Assembly: GCA_019456145.1 (NCBI GenBank)
Contig: VRUL01000018.1
Span: forward strand, 1-64,000
Direction: 5' to 3'
Length of the DNA stretch: 64,000 bases
Source: Planctomycetota bacterium
GTDB taxonomy: Bacteria > Planctomycetota > Phycisphaerae > Sedimentisphaerales > Anaerobacaceae
The notes below the pieces were generated by a model. That model was not told the origin of the DNA, ran no database searches, and saw only the letters and a list, made by a program, of their open reading frames with translations. The position numbers were made by a program, and so were the translations under genes. Each line of letters begins with the position of its first letter. Position 1 is the stretch's first letter. Shown piece by piece: positions 48,133-56,617 of the stretch.

Positions 48133-51100
48133 ATGATAAAAAGAATTAAAAGGATATCACAAGTTGGCGTATTTAGTGACGCCAATTGTGCGCCGCTTGG
48201 TTTTGATAAATCAACGATTATTTACGGCCTTAATACGTATGGTAAGTCAACTCTATGCGATATCTTTCAATCGTTGTCACAAGATAATCCCGAGTTAATT
48301 AAGAACAGAAAAACGATTCCACAAAATGCTCAGCCTCAAATAGTTGAGATATCAGTTAGCGCAGATTTAGAATCAACCGAAGAATCTATCATATTTAAAA
48401 ATGGTCGATGGCAAGCAAATACAACGAATGAGCATCTGGAAGTATTTGGGCAATCATTTATTCATGATAATGTATTTACTGGACTCAGCTTTGAGCGACC
48501 CAATAAGGTGAATTTTACAAACTTCATACTTGGGGCAGAGGGTGTCAGGCTTGCAAATACAATTGAACAACTAAAGAAGGATAGACGTGAAAAGAACAAA
48601 GAGCTTGTCAACAGCATACCTGCTTTCGTCAAGGGGAAGACGCCTAATGAAATAGAGGCTTTTATTGCTTTAGAAGTTGAAGAGCAACTAGATCAAATCA
48701 AAAATGGCATTACCTCAAAACAAGAAATACTATTTGAAGAGCGAAAGCTATTAACTAACGTTGCTGGGATTATAGAGAAAAAGGAGCCCTCAAGGATATC
48801 GTTCAATGGTTACCGAATTAAGAAATTGGTAAAATATATTAACAAGTTTTTGGAGGATAGCTTCGAATCTCTACAAAAAGATGCTCTTGAGAAAATAAAG
48901 ATGCATCTAGCGAAGAATACAAAGGATTCAACCTTAGCTAATAGTTGGCTCAAACAAGGAATTGATATTCAAAAAGATAGTAGCAATAACTGTCCTTTCT
49001 GTAGTCAAGACTTAACAACTGTTGAAGATTTAATATCAGCTTATCGTTCATACTTTAGTGATGAATATGAGAAATTCACTACTATTTGCATCGGTGGCTT
49101 ACAGAGATGTATGGAATCATTGGAAAGCATTGAGTTGAATGTATACAAATCATTACTTGTTAATCTTTCAATACTCAAGGACTATAGCAGTATGATTACT
49201 GGCGATGAGTTTGCGGGTACTCTTTTAGAATATGACAAATCGGTGAATCGATTTCAGAAATTAGAGACAAAAACAAAGGGGGGGTTCTTGGATTTGATCA
49301 AATCACTCAGATCCACCATTAAGCAGAAGACAATGGCTCCTCACATGTCAGCAACACCGCTTGACTTTAATGCGACAAATTTCAGAGCACAGCTCATACG
49401 TGAATACTACACTGAGCTACGTAGTGCCCAGAATCTGACTGCACAACTTATAAAGCAAATTTTTATCTTCAAGGAAGATCTTCGGACCGATAAAAAAACA
49501 CAATATATACAGCAACTAGAGGAAGAAATTGCTCAGTTGAAGAAGAAGGAGGCTCGGCTCGAACAGGATGGAGATTGTGAAAAATACAAGAAAATTGAGG
49601 GTGAAATAGTTGTGCTGAAAAATGAACTAACAACCACTCAAACAAAAATGGAGGATTCGCAAAGAGAGTATGTTGAGACCTATTTCGAAATGACTAATAA
49701 AATATTCGAGAAATTAGGAAGCAATGATTTTAAATTGAAGAAAGAGACAAACGACAAAGGTAATAGGAAAATATACGGTGTTTCTGTGGTATATAAAGAT
49801 ATGCCTATCCCTAAAGATAAAATATCTGTAGTTTTCAGCGAATCGGACAGAAGAGCTTTAGCACTATCTATATTCCTTGCGAAAGTACAACTTAAATCCA
49901 CGGAAGAACTTGATAAAAGCATTATAATGCTAGATGATCCGAGTACTAGTTTTGATGATAACCGTATAACAAGTATAATTCAATTGATTAGTAAGCTGTC
50001 GAAAGATACAGCCCAAATGATAATTCTTACTCATTATCCTAATTTTATCAAAAGATACTATGAGTTGAGAAACTCGGCTAAGCTTTTCAAGATAAAAAAA
50101 TTCGAACATACATGCTTGATTGACGAGATGGACAAGGAACAACTTTGCCAGAATGTCCACGAAAAGCGTTGTGACAAAATCATACAATTTATTAATCGTC
50201 AAACACAAGACGATCCAAGAATGAAAATCCGAGTATTCTTTGAAAACCATATCAGAATAATGTTTCGAAAGCAAATCTTGGAATTAGATTTGGTCGCTGA
50301 ACAACTAAGACCAGTACTTATAGGCCTTAAAGATAATCAGGTTATTAGTGCGTCAACATTTGCTGAATTGGACAAATATCGGAAAGCTCTGAATCCTGAA
50401 CATCACCCGCAGTATAACACTGTCAATTCAGAAGATGTTCGTCAGCAGGCTACTGAGATAATGGAATTTCTATTCAATATTGATTTTGATAAAAAGGCCT
50501 TTAGGGTTGAGTTAAGGGATTTGAAAAAGCTTAGAGCAAAAGAATTGAGAGGCAATGTCATTAAAGATAGTATAGGCAAAGCTAACGCTGCGTTAAACAT
50601 AATATTTAACGATGGCATCAGTATATCCATGATTGGGCGAGCCGCAGCAAGGCCTGAATCATGGGTTATTGATGAGTCCGTACAAGAAGCCAATGTCGTT
50701 ATACGGAAGTTTGCTTGTGTTCATGTGACCGGCAATACCTTTGACCCAATCGCGAGATGCGGGCAGTGTATTTTATTGTCAGATTCAGATGATATGCCGG
50801 CCGATGGTGATTTGGTTGTTGGGGAATCCAGGGAGCAGGAAAAGTACCTTAGGCGGATTTCATTTAATGATGACAGTGCTTTTCTTTACTCGATTAATCC
50901 CCTTAAGATAACGGCTCCTTTGCAAGTTGACAGAAAAACACTTTCACTGCACAGAGTTGTAGGTGTTCTTTATGACCCATGCAGACACTGTGATATGGAA
51001 ATTATAAATGGTAATGAGTGGCATCCATGCAAAAATATTGATCCTTCTTATTTTGAAAATAAGAAAATAATTGCTGTTGAAGGAGACAGCATAGAACCCA

Positions 51101-51369
51101 TAGCCCGTAAAGGCCAAAAGGTTCTTGTAGAGGTAGGCATGGCTCCCAAATGCTGTAAGATTGAGTCGGGTGGATTAGCTGTAATTGAGACTGAAGAAGG
51201 ATCTGTTGGTAACGAAATAAAAAGGGTCTATCCTAAGAAAGATAACTGGATACTTTTTAGTGCAAACCCGCTTGAGCCATATACTCCGGACATTATTCCA
51301 ATCGAAAAAATTAAAAAGGTTTGGCCTCTGAAAGGTGTGATATTCGAAGTTGCTGAAAACCAATTTTGA
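48133..51369 (+). CDS. RloC/PrrC-like (AAA_13) ATPase with two C-terminal LexA/S24-peptidase-like domains
   Basis: 1078 residues. Walker A GLNTYGKST is at 32-40; an extended coiled-coil middle holds the zinc-hook-like CPFC (Cys287, Cys290) and a second coil (450-515). The signature-like region is near 568-583, Walker B IIMLDDP at 597-603, and the switch His of LTHYP at 634. R750-x6-H757 (RKALNPEH) resembles a HEPN ribonuclease motif. Residues 861-948 and 980-1070 are two LexA/S24-like units. The second keeps the Ser986/Lys1030 dyad (EGDSIEP, EIKRV); the first has Thr869 and Arg907 instead. Cys950, Cys953 and Cys966 lie between them. AAA_13 relatives RloC and PrrC are tRNA-cleaving phage-defence enzymes. 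The S24 fusion suggests that damage or stress releases the ATPase by self-cleavage. The combination is one I do not recall being described. Confidence 0.8.
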   Translation: MIKRIKRISQVGVFSDANCAPLGFDKSTIIYGLNTYGKSTLCDIFQSLSQDNPELIKNRKTIPQNAQPQIVEISVSADLESTEESIIFKNGRWQANTTNEHLEVFGQSFIHDNVFTGLSFERPNKVNFTNFILGAEGVRLANTIEQLKKDRREKNKELVNSIPAFVKGKTPNEIEAFIALEVEEQLDQIKNGITSKQEILFEERKLLTNVAGIIEKKEPSRISFNGYRIKKLVKYINKFLEDSFESLQKDALEKIKMHLAKNTKDSTLANSWLKQGIDIQKDSSNNCPFCSQDLTTVEDLISAYRSYFSDEYEKFTTICIGGLQRCMESLESIELNVYKSLLVNLSILKDYSSMITGDEFAGTLLEYDKSVNRFQKLETKTKGGFLDLIKSLRSTIKQKTMAPHMSATPLDFNATNFRAQLIREYYTELRSAQNLTAQLIKQIFIFKEDLRTDKKTQYIQQLEEEIAQLKKKEARLEQDGDCEKYKKIEGEIVVLKNELTTTQTKMEDSQREYVETYFEMTNKIFEKLGSNDFKLKKETNDKGNRKIYGVSVVYKDMPIPKDKISVVFSESDRRALALSIFLAKVQLKSTEELDKSIIMLDDPSTSFDDNRITSIIQLISKLSKDTAQMIILTHYPNFIKRYYELRNSAKLFKIKKFEHTCLIDEMDKEQLCQNVHEKRCDKIIQFINRQTQDDPRMKIRVFFENHIRIMFRKQILELDLVAEQLRPVLIGLKDNQVISASTFAELDKYRKALNPEHHPQYNTVNSEDVRQQATEIMEFLFNIDFDKKAFRVELRDLKKLRAKELRGNVIKDSIGKANAALNIIFNDGISISMIGRAAARPESWVIDESVQEANVVIRKFACVHVTGNTFDPIARCGQCILLSDSDDMPADGDLVVGESREQEKYLRRISFNDDSAFLYSINPLKITAPLQVDRKTLSLHRVVGVLYDPCRHCDMEIINGNEWHPCKNIDPSYFENKKIIAVEGDSIEPIARKGQKVLVEVGMAPKCCKIESGGLAVIETEEGSVGNEIKRVYPKKDNWILFSANPLEPYTPDIIPIEKIKKVWPLKGVIFEVAENQF

Positions 51370-51540
51370 TTACTGCGGGTGATAATTAAAGGTGTCCGGC
51401 CATAGTTCTTTCAACTCACGACTATCCAACTCCGCACTTGCCGCCAATAACAAAATCCGTGAAATCTGCGGTAAAACTTTTTTCGAGTATCTAGCATCCA
51501 GCATCGAGCAAATTATTTTCTTAAAAATGTTAGATTTTTA

Positions 51541-51569
51541 TTGAACATTCCGGGGGAGTTTGGTATAAT
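51541..51569 (+). promoter_or_regulatory. orphan consensus promoter
   Basis: TTGAAC (51541-51546), a 17-base spacer ending in TGG, and a perfect TATAAT (51564-51569), so an extended -10. No protein gene follows on this strand for more than 6 kb. It may start a non-coding transcript or be chance in AT-rich DNA. Confidence 0.4.
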
Positions 51570-52328
51570 ACAAACAGTAATATAGAATTGAGAATTTAGA
51601 ATGTAAAACCGAGCAATAAGAAGTCTGTAGTCTTGAATCTTGAGTATATAGTCTAAGATTCTGCGGAGAACCGCAAGTCGTAGTATCAGCAGATACACGA
51701 ATCCCAGCATGCAGTAGCTTGCCCCAGCAGGTTTTAGGCAGGGGGCAGGGAGCCATTTTGTAAATTAATCGTCAGTGAATACTCAATAATCAATAGAAAA
51801 TCGTAAACTTGTGCCTTAGGTACTTGTGCCTGTGAAAGTGGGTATAATAAATCAAAAAGGTGTATTAATGACTAATAAAACACTTTTTTTGTCATTTTTT
51901 GCTCTCTTTTGTACATTTTATGCATCTTTACGACTAACAAGAACCGTTTTTACCCGGCCAAAAACCTCTATAATCTCTGTTAATCCTGTTATCTTGTCTA
52001 ATTTTTCTTCGTGTTCTTCGTGTCCTTTGTGGCTAAACAATCCGCCTGCCCCTGCAATTCTTAGGCAGGGGTCAAATCAGCGTAATCCGCGATTAATGAA
52101 CTATTTACCTGCTTATAAGGCACCCTTTTCCCCTCCTTACTCCTTACTTCTTACTCCTTACTCCTTATTTTTACGTGCCTTCGGCCCCTTTACATCTGTA
52201 GAGAAGCCTTTACAAATCAGCTCTCTTAATTATGCAAAACGAACCCAATTTCCGAAAAAGTCAAATGAACGTAAATAATGTATTAACAAAGGATTATGTA
52301 CAAATAGACACTTGGTCAAGTGGGAAAA

Positions 52329-52412
52329 ACGAACCCAAAACGAACCCAAACGAACCCAAAACAAAGCCAATTAAAGCCAATAAAATGCCAAAACAAACCC
52401 AATACGAACCCA
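52329..52412. repeat. short direct repeats, CGAACCCAA unit
   Basis: CGAACCC occurs at 52330-52336, 52341-52347 and 52351-52357, again near 52243 and 52407, with degenerate copies (AAAGCCAAT) between. Translated in one frame it gives NEPKTNPNEPKTKPIKAN. Spacing is too short and irregular for a CRISPR array. Confidence 0.6.
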
Positions 52413-52553
52413 ACTTGTCGCGGCGTAGCCTCTGGCGTAGCCGGAAACAAACCCAATCTTTTATCTTTAATCCAATAAAAATGACCTGCTCTCCGAAAAG
52501 TCGTGCCGGTTTTGGAGAGCAGGCCAAAATGAGTTCCATATTTAAAAAAGAGT

Positions 52554-55500
52554 TCAGCCGATCTTGGCCCCCCGGCCAATCAGGATCTTTCGGAGCTTTT
52601 CAAGAGTCAGCAAAGATAAATCTGAGCTCAATCCCTCGCCCACCAATATCTCATCACAGGTGGCCGGCGTGGGATTTTGCGATAGTTTATCAAGGTAAGC
52701 AGCGCTTTTACCCTTCTTTGCCGTTGCTGCTACAGCCTCTGCCAGAGCTAATTGCCGGATCACAGGGTGTGGATCTTCAAGCGCCTCGATGGCGGTATCC
52801 AACACCTTCTCTTTTTTCAGACTCGCCAGCCGGGCAAGAATCGCCCTTCGGACTTTCCAGTCACGGTCTTTTCTCAAAAGAGAAATCAAATATTGGACAT
52901 CCTTATTATTACCCCGGTCAAACAGCGCTTCTGCAAGAACAACCCTCAGTACAGCGTGGGACCGGCCGGCGACTTTCTTATCTTTCAATAGTCTCCGCGC
53001 AGCAGCATAGAAATCGTCTCCCGGCTCATAGCCCCGCAGATGCTGCACTACCGTGGCCAGCAACTCCGGCCTATCAAGAAATGATTCTTTACTCAGGACA
53101 TTTTGGTAAAGGTAGGAAGCCGCCTTTTTATAGCCGGCCAGGACCCAAACTGCCAGCGTCTGAACATCCTTATCACCATCGGAAGCGAGCTTATGAATAC
53201 CAGAATACGCATCTTCTCCATTGTATCCGGCAAGCGCCTTGAGAGCTATCAGGCTGATTGCCTTTTTGAGGTTAAGCTTCTCTTTGCCCACAGATACTGG
53301 ATAATCCTTATCCAGCGCCTGGATGAAGATTTTCTGGACTTTTATTTTCACCGTCGGCTCAGCTTCAGCTAATCGGGCAAGGCCCAAGCCTGCCTCTAAA
53401 ACGGCAAAATACTGCTGATTGAAATCGGCCTTGAGCAGGATATTTGAGAGAGCAGGAATAAGGCTGTTCATCTTTCGTGCCTTTGTCCCTGCCTTTATAG
53501 CTAAAGCAGCAACCTTCTGGTCTTTATCTGTTACAAGGGCCGCAATCAGGCGCTCGGCTTCTTTTCCCAGCTTCTTATCCGCCAGGGCATGGGCGGTCAG
53601 CATTCGAACAGTAGCGTCTTTATCTTTAGCCGTTTGCCTTAGAATATCCAGAGGAACCGGTTGTTTAAGAGTATAGACAGCTACCAGCGCCTGAGAACGG
53701 ATGTGTTCGTTCTCGCCCTCGGTGGCCAACTTTATCGCCTTTGTGATATGTACTTCATCAATCTTTACCTTTTGCTGAGTAAGAGTGGTAAGGAAGTTTA
53801 ATCCCACCGCCACCTCAGCTCCATTCTTGCTGCTCAACAATTTCTTCAGAATCCCGTTTGCCTTTGCTTCATCTATTTTCTGTCCATAGTAGACTTGGCT
53901 AAGGGTGCTATACAGATCTTTATCCCTTACAGACAAGCCTTTATGGCCTTGCTGTAGATATTCGCTTTCTTCTTTATCTGCATAAAGCAAGAGGCCAAGT
54001 CCTTCTCTCTTTTGCTGCAAGGGCGAATCATACCACGCTCGATAACCTCCGGAAAAGCGTGAAGTTGAAAGTGCCCTTGATGATCTCGCCGCTTCCGAGC
54101 TTTTCACAGGTGCTAAAGCCGGTTGGAACGTTGAGACTCCAAAACTACGGCTGCCACGGGCATTCAGCCGTGAGCCTAAAGACATCGGTTGACGGCGGAG
54201 TGCAAGGCCATCTTTGGCCTCGCCTAACATTAATCCAGCTCCATTTACATAATCTCCCGGATAGCCGCCTGGAGGTCCAAACACACCGGTGAAGCTTACT
54301 CCTTCTGGCATCGGTACGGGAATGGCAATGGTCCTGGGAAGTGTGGTATCGCTTCCTTCGGGAATAACTTCATCAACAGCAACAAAAGATGTGTACTGGG
54401 ACATAAGATTATACTCAAGGGCAAGATTAGTAACATCTTCCTCTATGCTCTTCATCCTGCCGCCAAGTTGCTCCAGCATCAGGTATTTTATCTTTTCTCT
54501 GGCCCATACTGAGGCCAGGGAACCGTTATCGGGATTCCAATCTGGAAGCGAAATCCATATCCTTTCTTCATAAGGCTCGCCATTAATCCTTCCTCTAAGG
54601 GAAACCGTTGCCTCTCCCACCGCATCGTAACGTGCAAAGAGAATAAGCGGCTGAGCCGAGTAAAGGTCTGGAATAGGATTTGGATAGACATCGGTAACAG
54701 CAAGACCTCCCCAGTTGATCTCGACATCGGTAAGATAAGGCTTGGAAATCCTAGAAATCATATCGGTTATTACCGGCTGTGGGTCCTGGTCCTGTCGAAT
54801 ATACTGGGATGTGCCGCGGCCAACCTGGGCCATACGCTCTAATAAAGAGCGATTCGGTGAAGAACCTACACCGAAGGAAAAGAGTCGAGTAGTGCCTACT
54901 TTTTCTTTTATCGCCGCCAGAATCTGATCGTCGTTGCCGATGAAGCCGTCTGTCATAAAAAAGACAATCCGTTGACGCTCGGGTACGCGCGGATAGTCAA
55001 GACAGGCCTTTATGCCTTCAATCATCCTGGTACCGCCACTTCCGTAGAGGGCCTGAATATAATCCAGGGCCTCTTCCTTATGAAGGCGGGTTGCAGGAAC
55101 CGGCTTGGGTGAAAATGCACTCGCATTTGAAGAGAAACGAATTATCTGGAAGGTATCATCAGGACTGATTCCCTGAATACAATGGTACATTGCCTCTTTG
55201 ACCTTCTGTATAGGATAGCCGCTCATCGAGCCGGAGCAATCCACCACGAAGAATATTTCCTTTGGTTCGAGATTCTGGGTCACGCTTTCGGTGCTCGGCT
55301 GAATCATCAACAAGAGATATCCCCCCTGTTGCGAATAATGGGTAAGATAAGCGCTGCGGGGTTTATCTTCAGCAACGCTGTATTCAAGGGTAAAGTCCTT
55401 ATTGGGAATGGTATCCTGCGCCATTATGCTCACTGTGGCTTTTCCTATGTCCTCGTCCGTTAGCTCTATATCGTGTGATTTTGAATTCAAATCCTCAATA

Positions 55501-56243
55501 GACAGGCCGGCATCCAGCTTAACAGTGAGGCTGATGTCGTGTCCGCTTCTTCGGCCGGGCTTAAGCACGGGCGGAGTGATACGGGAGGCATCGGGCACTG
55601 TATTTGTATCGTGTGCCCAGCCGATGCCTTTTTTTCCAGTCGGAGCACCCGGAATGAATCGCGGGCCAACAACCATAGGAAAAACATATCTATAAACACC
55701 GCGGTCATATTTGAGTGCCTGCACGTAACGGATAGTAATCACAATCTCTTCGCCGGGCTGAATATTCGCAACAGACTGGGTAAAGATATTTGGTCTTTCT
55801 TGTTCGAGCAGAGCCGTACGCTTGCCTGCGGCCCTTGCTTGTTCATAGATCCGCCTGGCCTCCACGCGCTTATGAATCTCTCCGTAGATATTGCGCTTGC
55901 CCACCACCATTATCATCTCGTTGACGGCGGAATTTTCCGGCAGTGGAAAAACATAGACCGCCTCAATCTTTTCATTATGAGGATTGTGGAAATGCTGTTT
56001 TACCTCTACCTGGGCCAGGAACCCGGAAATCTGGGCATAAACAGATGTATGTTTAAGTGGAAATTCCAAAATCACCTCGCCCTCCTCATTCACCGCCCGC
56101 AAAGCACCTTGAGTTACCTGGGGCTCATCGGATGGAGCAACTTCCGCTGTGTCTATACTCCAGGCGTGTGAGATGAAGACTATTGCCAACAAAATAGTCA
56201 TTACACCTACGATTCTCATCTTTTTTGTCATACGATTGTTCAT
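52554..56243 (-). CDS. VIT and VWA domain protein with C-terminal HEAT-like repeats, exported
   Basis: 1229 residues. AGGAGA precedes the ATG and a signal peptide (RIVGVMTILLAIVFISHAW) follows. The VIT domain (about 45-180) shows VEVKQHFHNPHNEKIEAVYVFPLPENSAVNEM, and the VWA domain (about 335-510) has the intact MIDAS start DCSGSMSG. An extracellular linker follows, then about ten HEAT/Armadillo-like helical repeats from 780 to the end (LKLATEGENEHIRSQALVAVYTL, ALEDPHPVIRQLALAEAV). The architecture resembles inter-alpha-trypsin-inhibitor-like proteins and suggests a large metal-dependent adhesion or scaffold protein. The function is unknown. Confidence 0.88.
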   Translation of the reverse strand: MNNRMTKKMRIVGVMTILLAIVFISHAWSIDTAEVAPSDEPQVTQGALRAVNEEGEVILEFPLKHTSVYAQISGFLAQVEVKQHFHNPHNEKIEAVYVFPLPENSAVNEMIMVVGKRNIYGEIHKRVEARRIYEQARAAGKRTALLEQERPNIFTQSVANIQPGEEIVITIRYVQALKYDRGVYRYVFPMVVGPRFIPGAPTGKKGIGWAHDTNTVPDASRITPPVLKPGRRSGHDISLTVKLDAGLSIEDLNSKSHDIELTDEDIGKATVSIMAQDTIPNKDFTLEYSVAEDKPRSAYLTHYSQQGGYLLLMIQPSTESVTQNLEPKEIFFVVDCSGSMSGYPIQKVKEAMYHCIQGISPDDTFQIIRFSSNASAFSPKPVPATRLHKEEALDYIQALYGSGGTRMIEGIKACLDYPRVPERQRIVFFMTDGFIGNDDQILAAIKEKVGTTRLFSFGVGSSPNRSLLERMAQVGRGTSQYIRQDQDPQPVITDMISRISKPYLTDVEINWGGLAVTDVYPNPIPDLYSAQPLILFARYDAVGEATVSLRGRINGEPYEERIWISLPDWNPDNGSLASVWAREKIKYLMLEQLGGRMKSIEEDVTNLALEYNLMSQYTSFVAVDEVIPEGSDTTLPRTIAIPVPMPEGVSFTGVFGPPGGYPGDYVNGAGLMLGEAKDGLALRRQPMSLGSRLNARGSRSFGVSTFQPALAPVKSSEAARSSRALSTSRFSGGYRAWYDSPLQQKREGLGLLLYADKEESEYLQQGHKGLSVRDKDLYSTLSQVYYGQKIDEAKANGILKKLLSSKNGAEVAVGLNFLTTLTQQKVKIDEVHITKAIKLATEGENEHIRSQALVAVYTLKQPVPLDILRQTAKDKDATVRMLTAHALADKKLGKEAERLIAALVTDKDQKVAALAIKAGTKARKMNSLIPALSNILLKADFNQQYFAVLEAGLGLARLAEAEPTVKIKVQKIFIQALDKDYPVSVGKEKLNLKKAISLIALKALAGYNGEDAYSGIHKLASDGDKDVQTLAVWVLAGYKKAASYLYQNVLSKESFLDRPELLATVVQHLRGYEPGDDFYAAARRLLKDKKVAGRSHAVLRVVLAEALFDRGNNKDVQYLISLLRKDRDWKVRRAILARLASLKKEKVLDTAIEALEDPHPVIRQLALAEAVAATAKKGKSAAYLDKLSQNPTPATCDEILVGEGLSSDLSLLTLEKLRKILIGRGAKIG

Positions 56244-56310
56244 CTTTTTTCTCCTATAAAAGCTTGATTGCAGTTTACTTTGGACTCAAAATCCGGGCTA
56301 AACAAAGCCA

Positions 56311-56339
56311 TCTATATATTAGACGTCTCAATTGTCCAA
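56311..56339 (-). promoter_or_regulatory. predicted promoter of the VIT/VWA gene with internal palindrome
   Basis: Reverse strand TTGGAC (56334-56339), a 17-base spacer and TATAGA (56311-56316). The palindrome AGACGTCT (56321-56328) fills the spacer. The rest of the 56340-56617 gap shows no gene or clear element. Confidence 0.35.
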
Positions 56340-56617
56340 TGGTTGACGACAACAGTACGTTTTTATTGAACTTTTCCTTCATCTTACCCTAATTACATTT
56401 ACAACAACCACTTAGGCAAAGTAAAAGTTATGTAAAATAACAACCTAACCTTATGTTGGATTGCGATTACTCTCTTGAAAAACCTTCTGCGATGCCGGTT
56501 TCCATTAGATATTATGCGCGCAGGAGATATATTACTCGCGCTTTTGTCCGGCAGCGATGTGTTGTGAATATTGTATAAGATGTTGAGTAACTAAAGAATC
56601 CGAGCGGCTTCAGGAGT

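Larger units (their letters stand above)
51370..52553. other. 1.2 kb gene-free, repeat-rich region
   Basis: Open frames here are low-complexity and lack any protein character. It holds junk-like phrases such as CTTCGTGTCCTTTGTGGC, repeated TCCTTACT words near 52137-52168, and the CGAACCCAA array. Halves of the GTGCCT/AGGCAC hairpin found at 62650-62664 recur near 52118 and 52174. Such text resembles the dispersed filler that separates islands in planctomycete genomes. Confidence 0.55.

Noticed and set aside
51826-52278. 150-codon plus-strand frame after the ATPase
   Set aside because: Made of repeated TCCTTACT and CTTCGTG words with no protein character or ribosome site.
52329-52412. CRISPR-like direct repeats
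   Set aside because: Units of 9-11 bases with no spacers of constant length and no cas genes.
52232-53242. 336-codon open frame on the plus strand
   Set aside because: It is antisense to the 3' part of the VIT/VWA gene, whose frame has clear domains; the first part is the CGAACCC repeat text and no protein family is recognisable.
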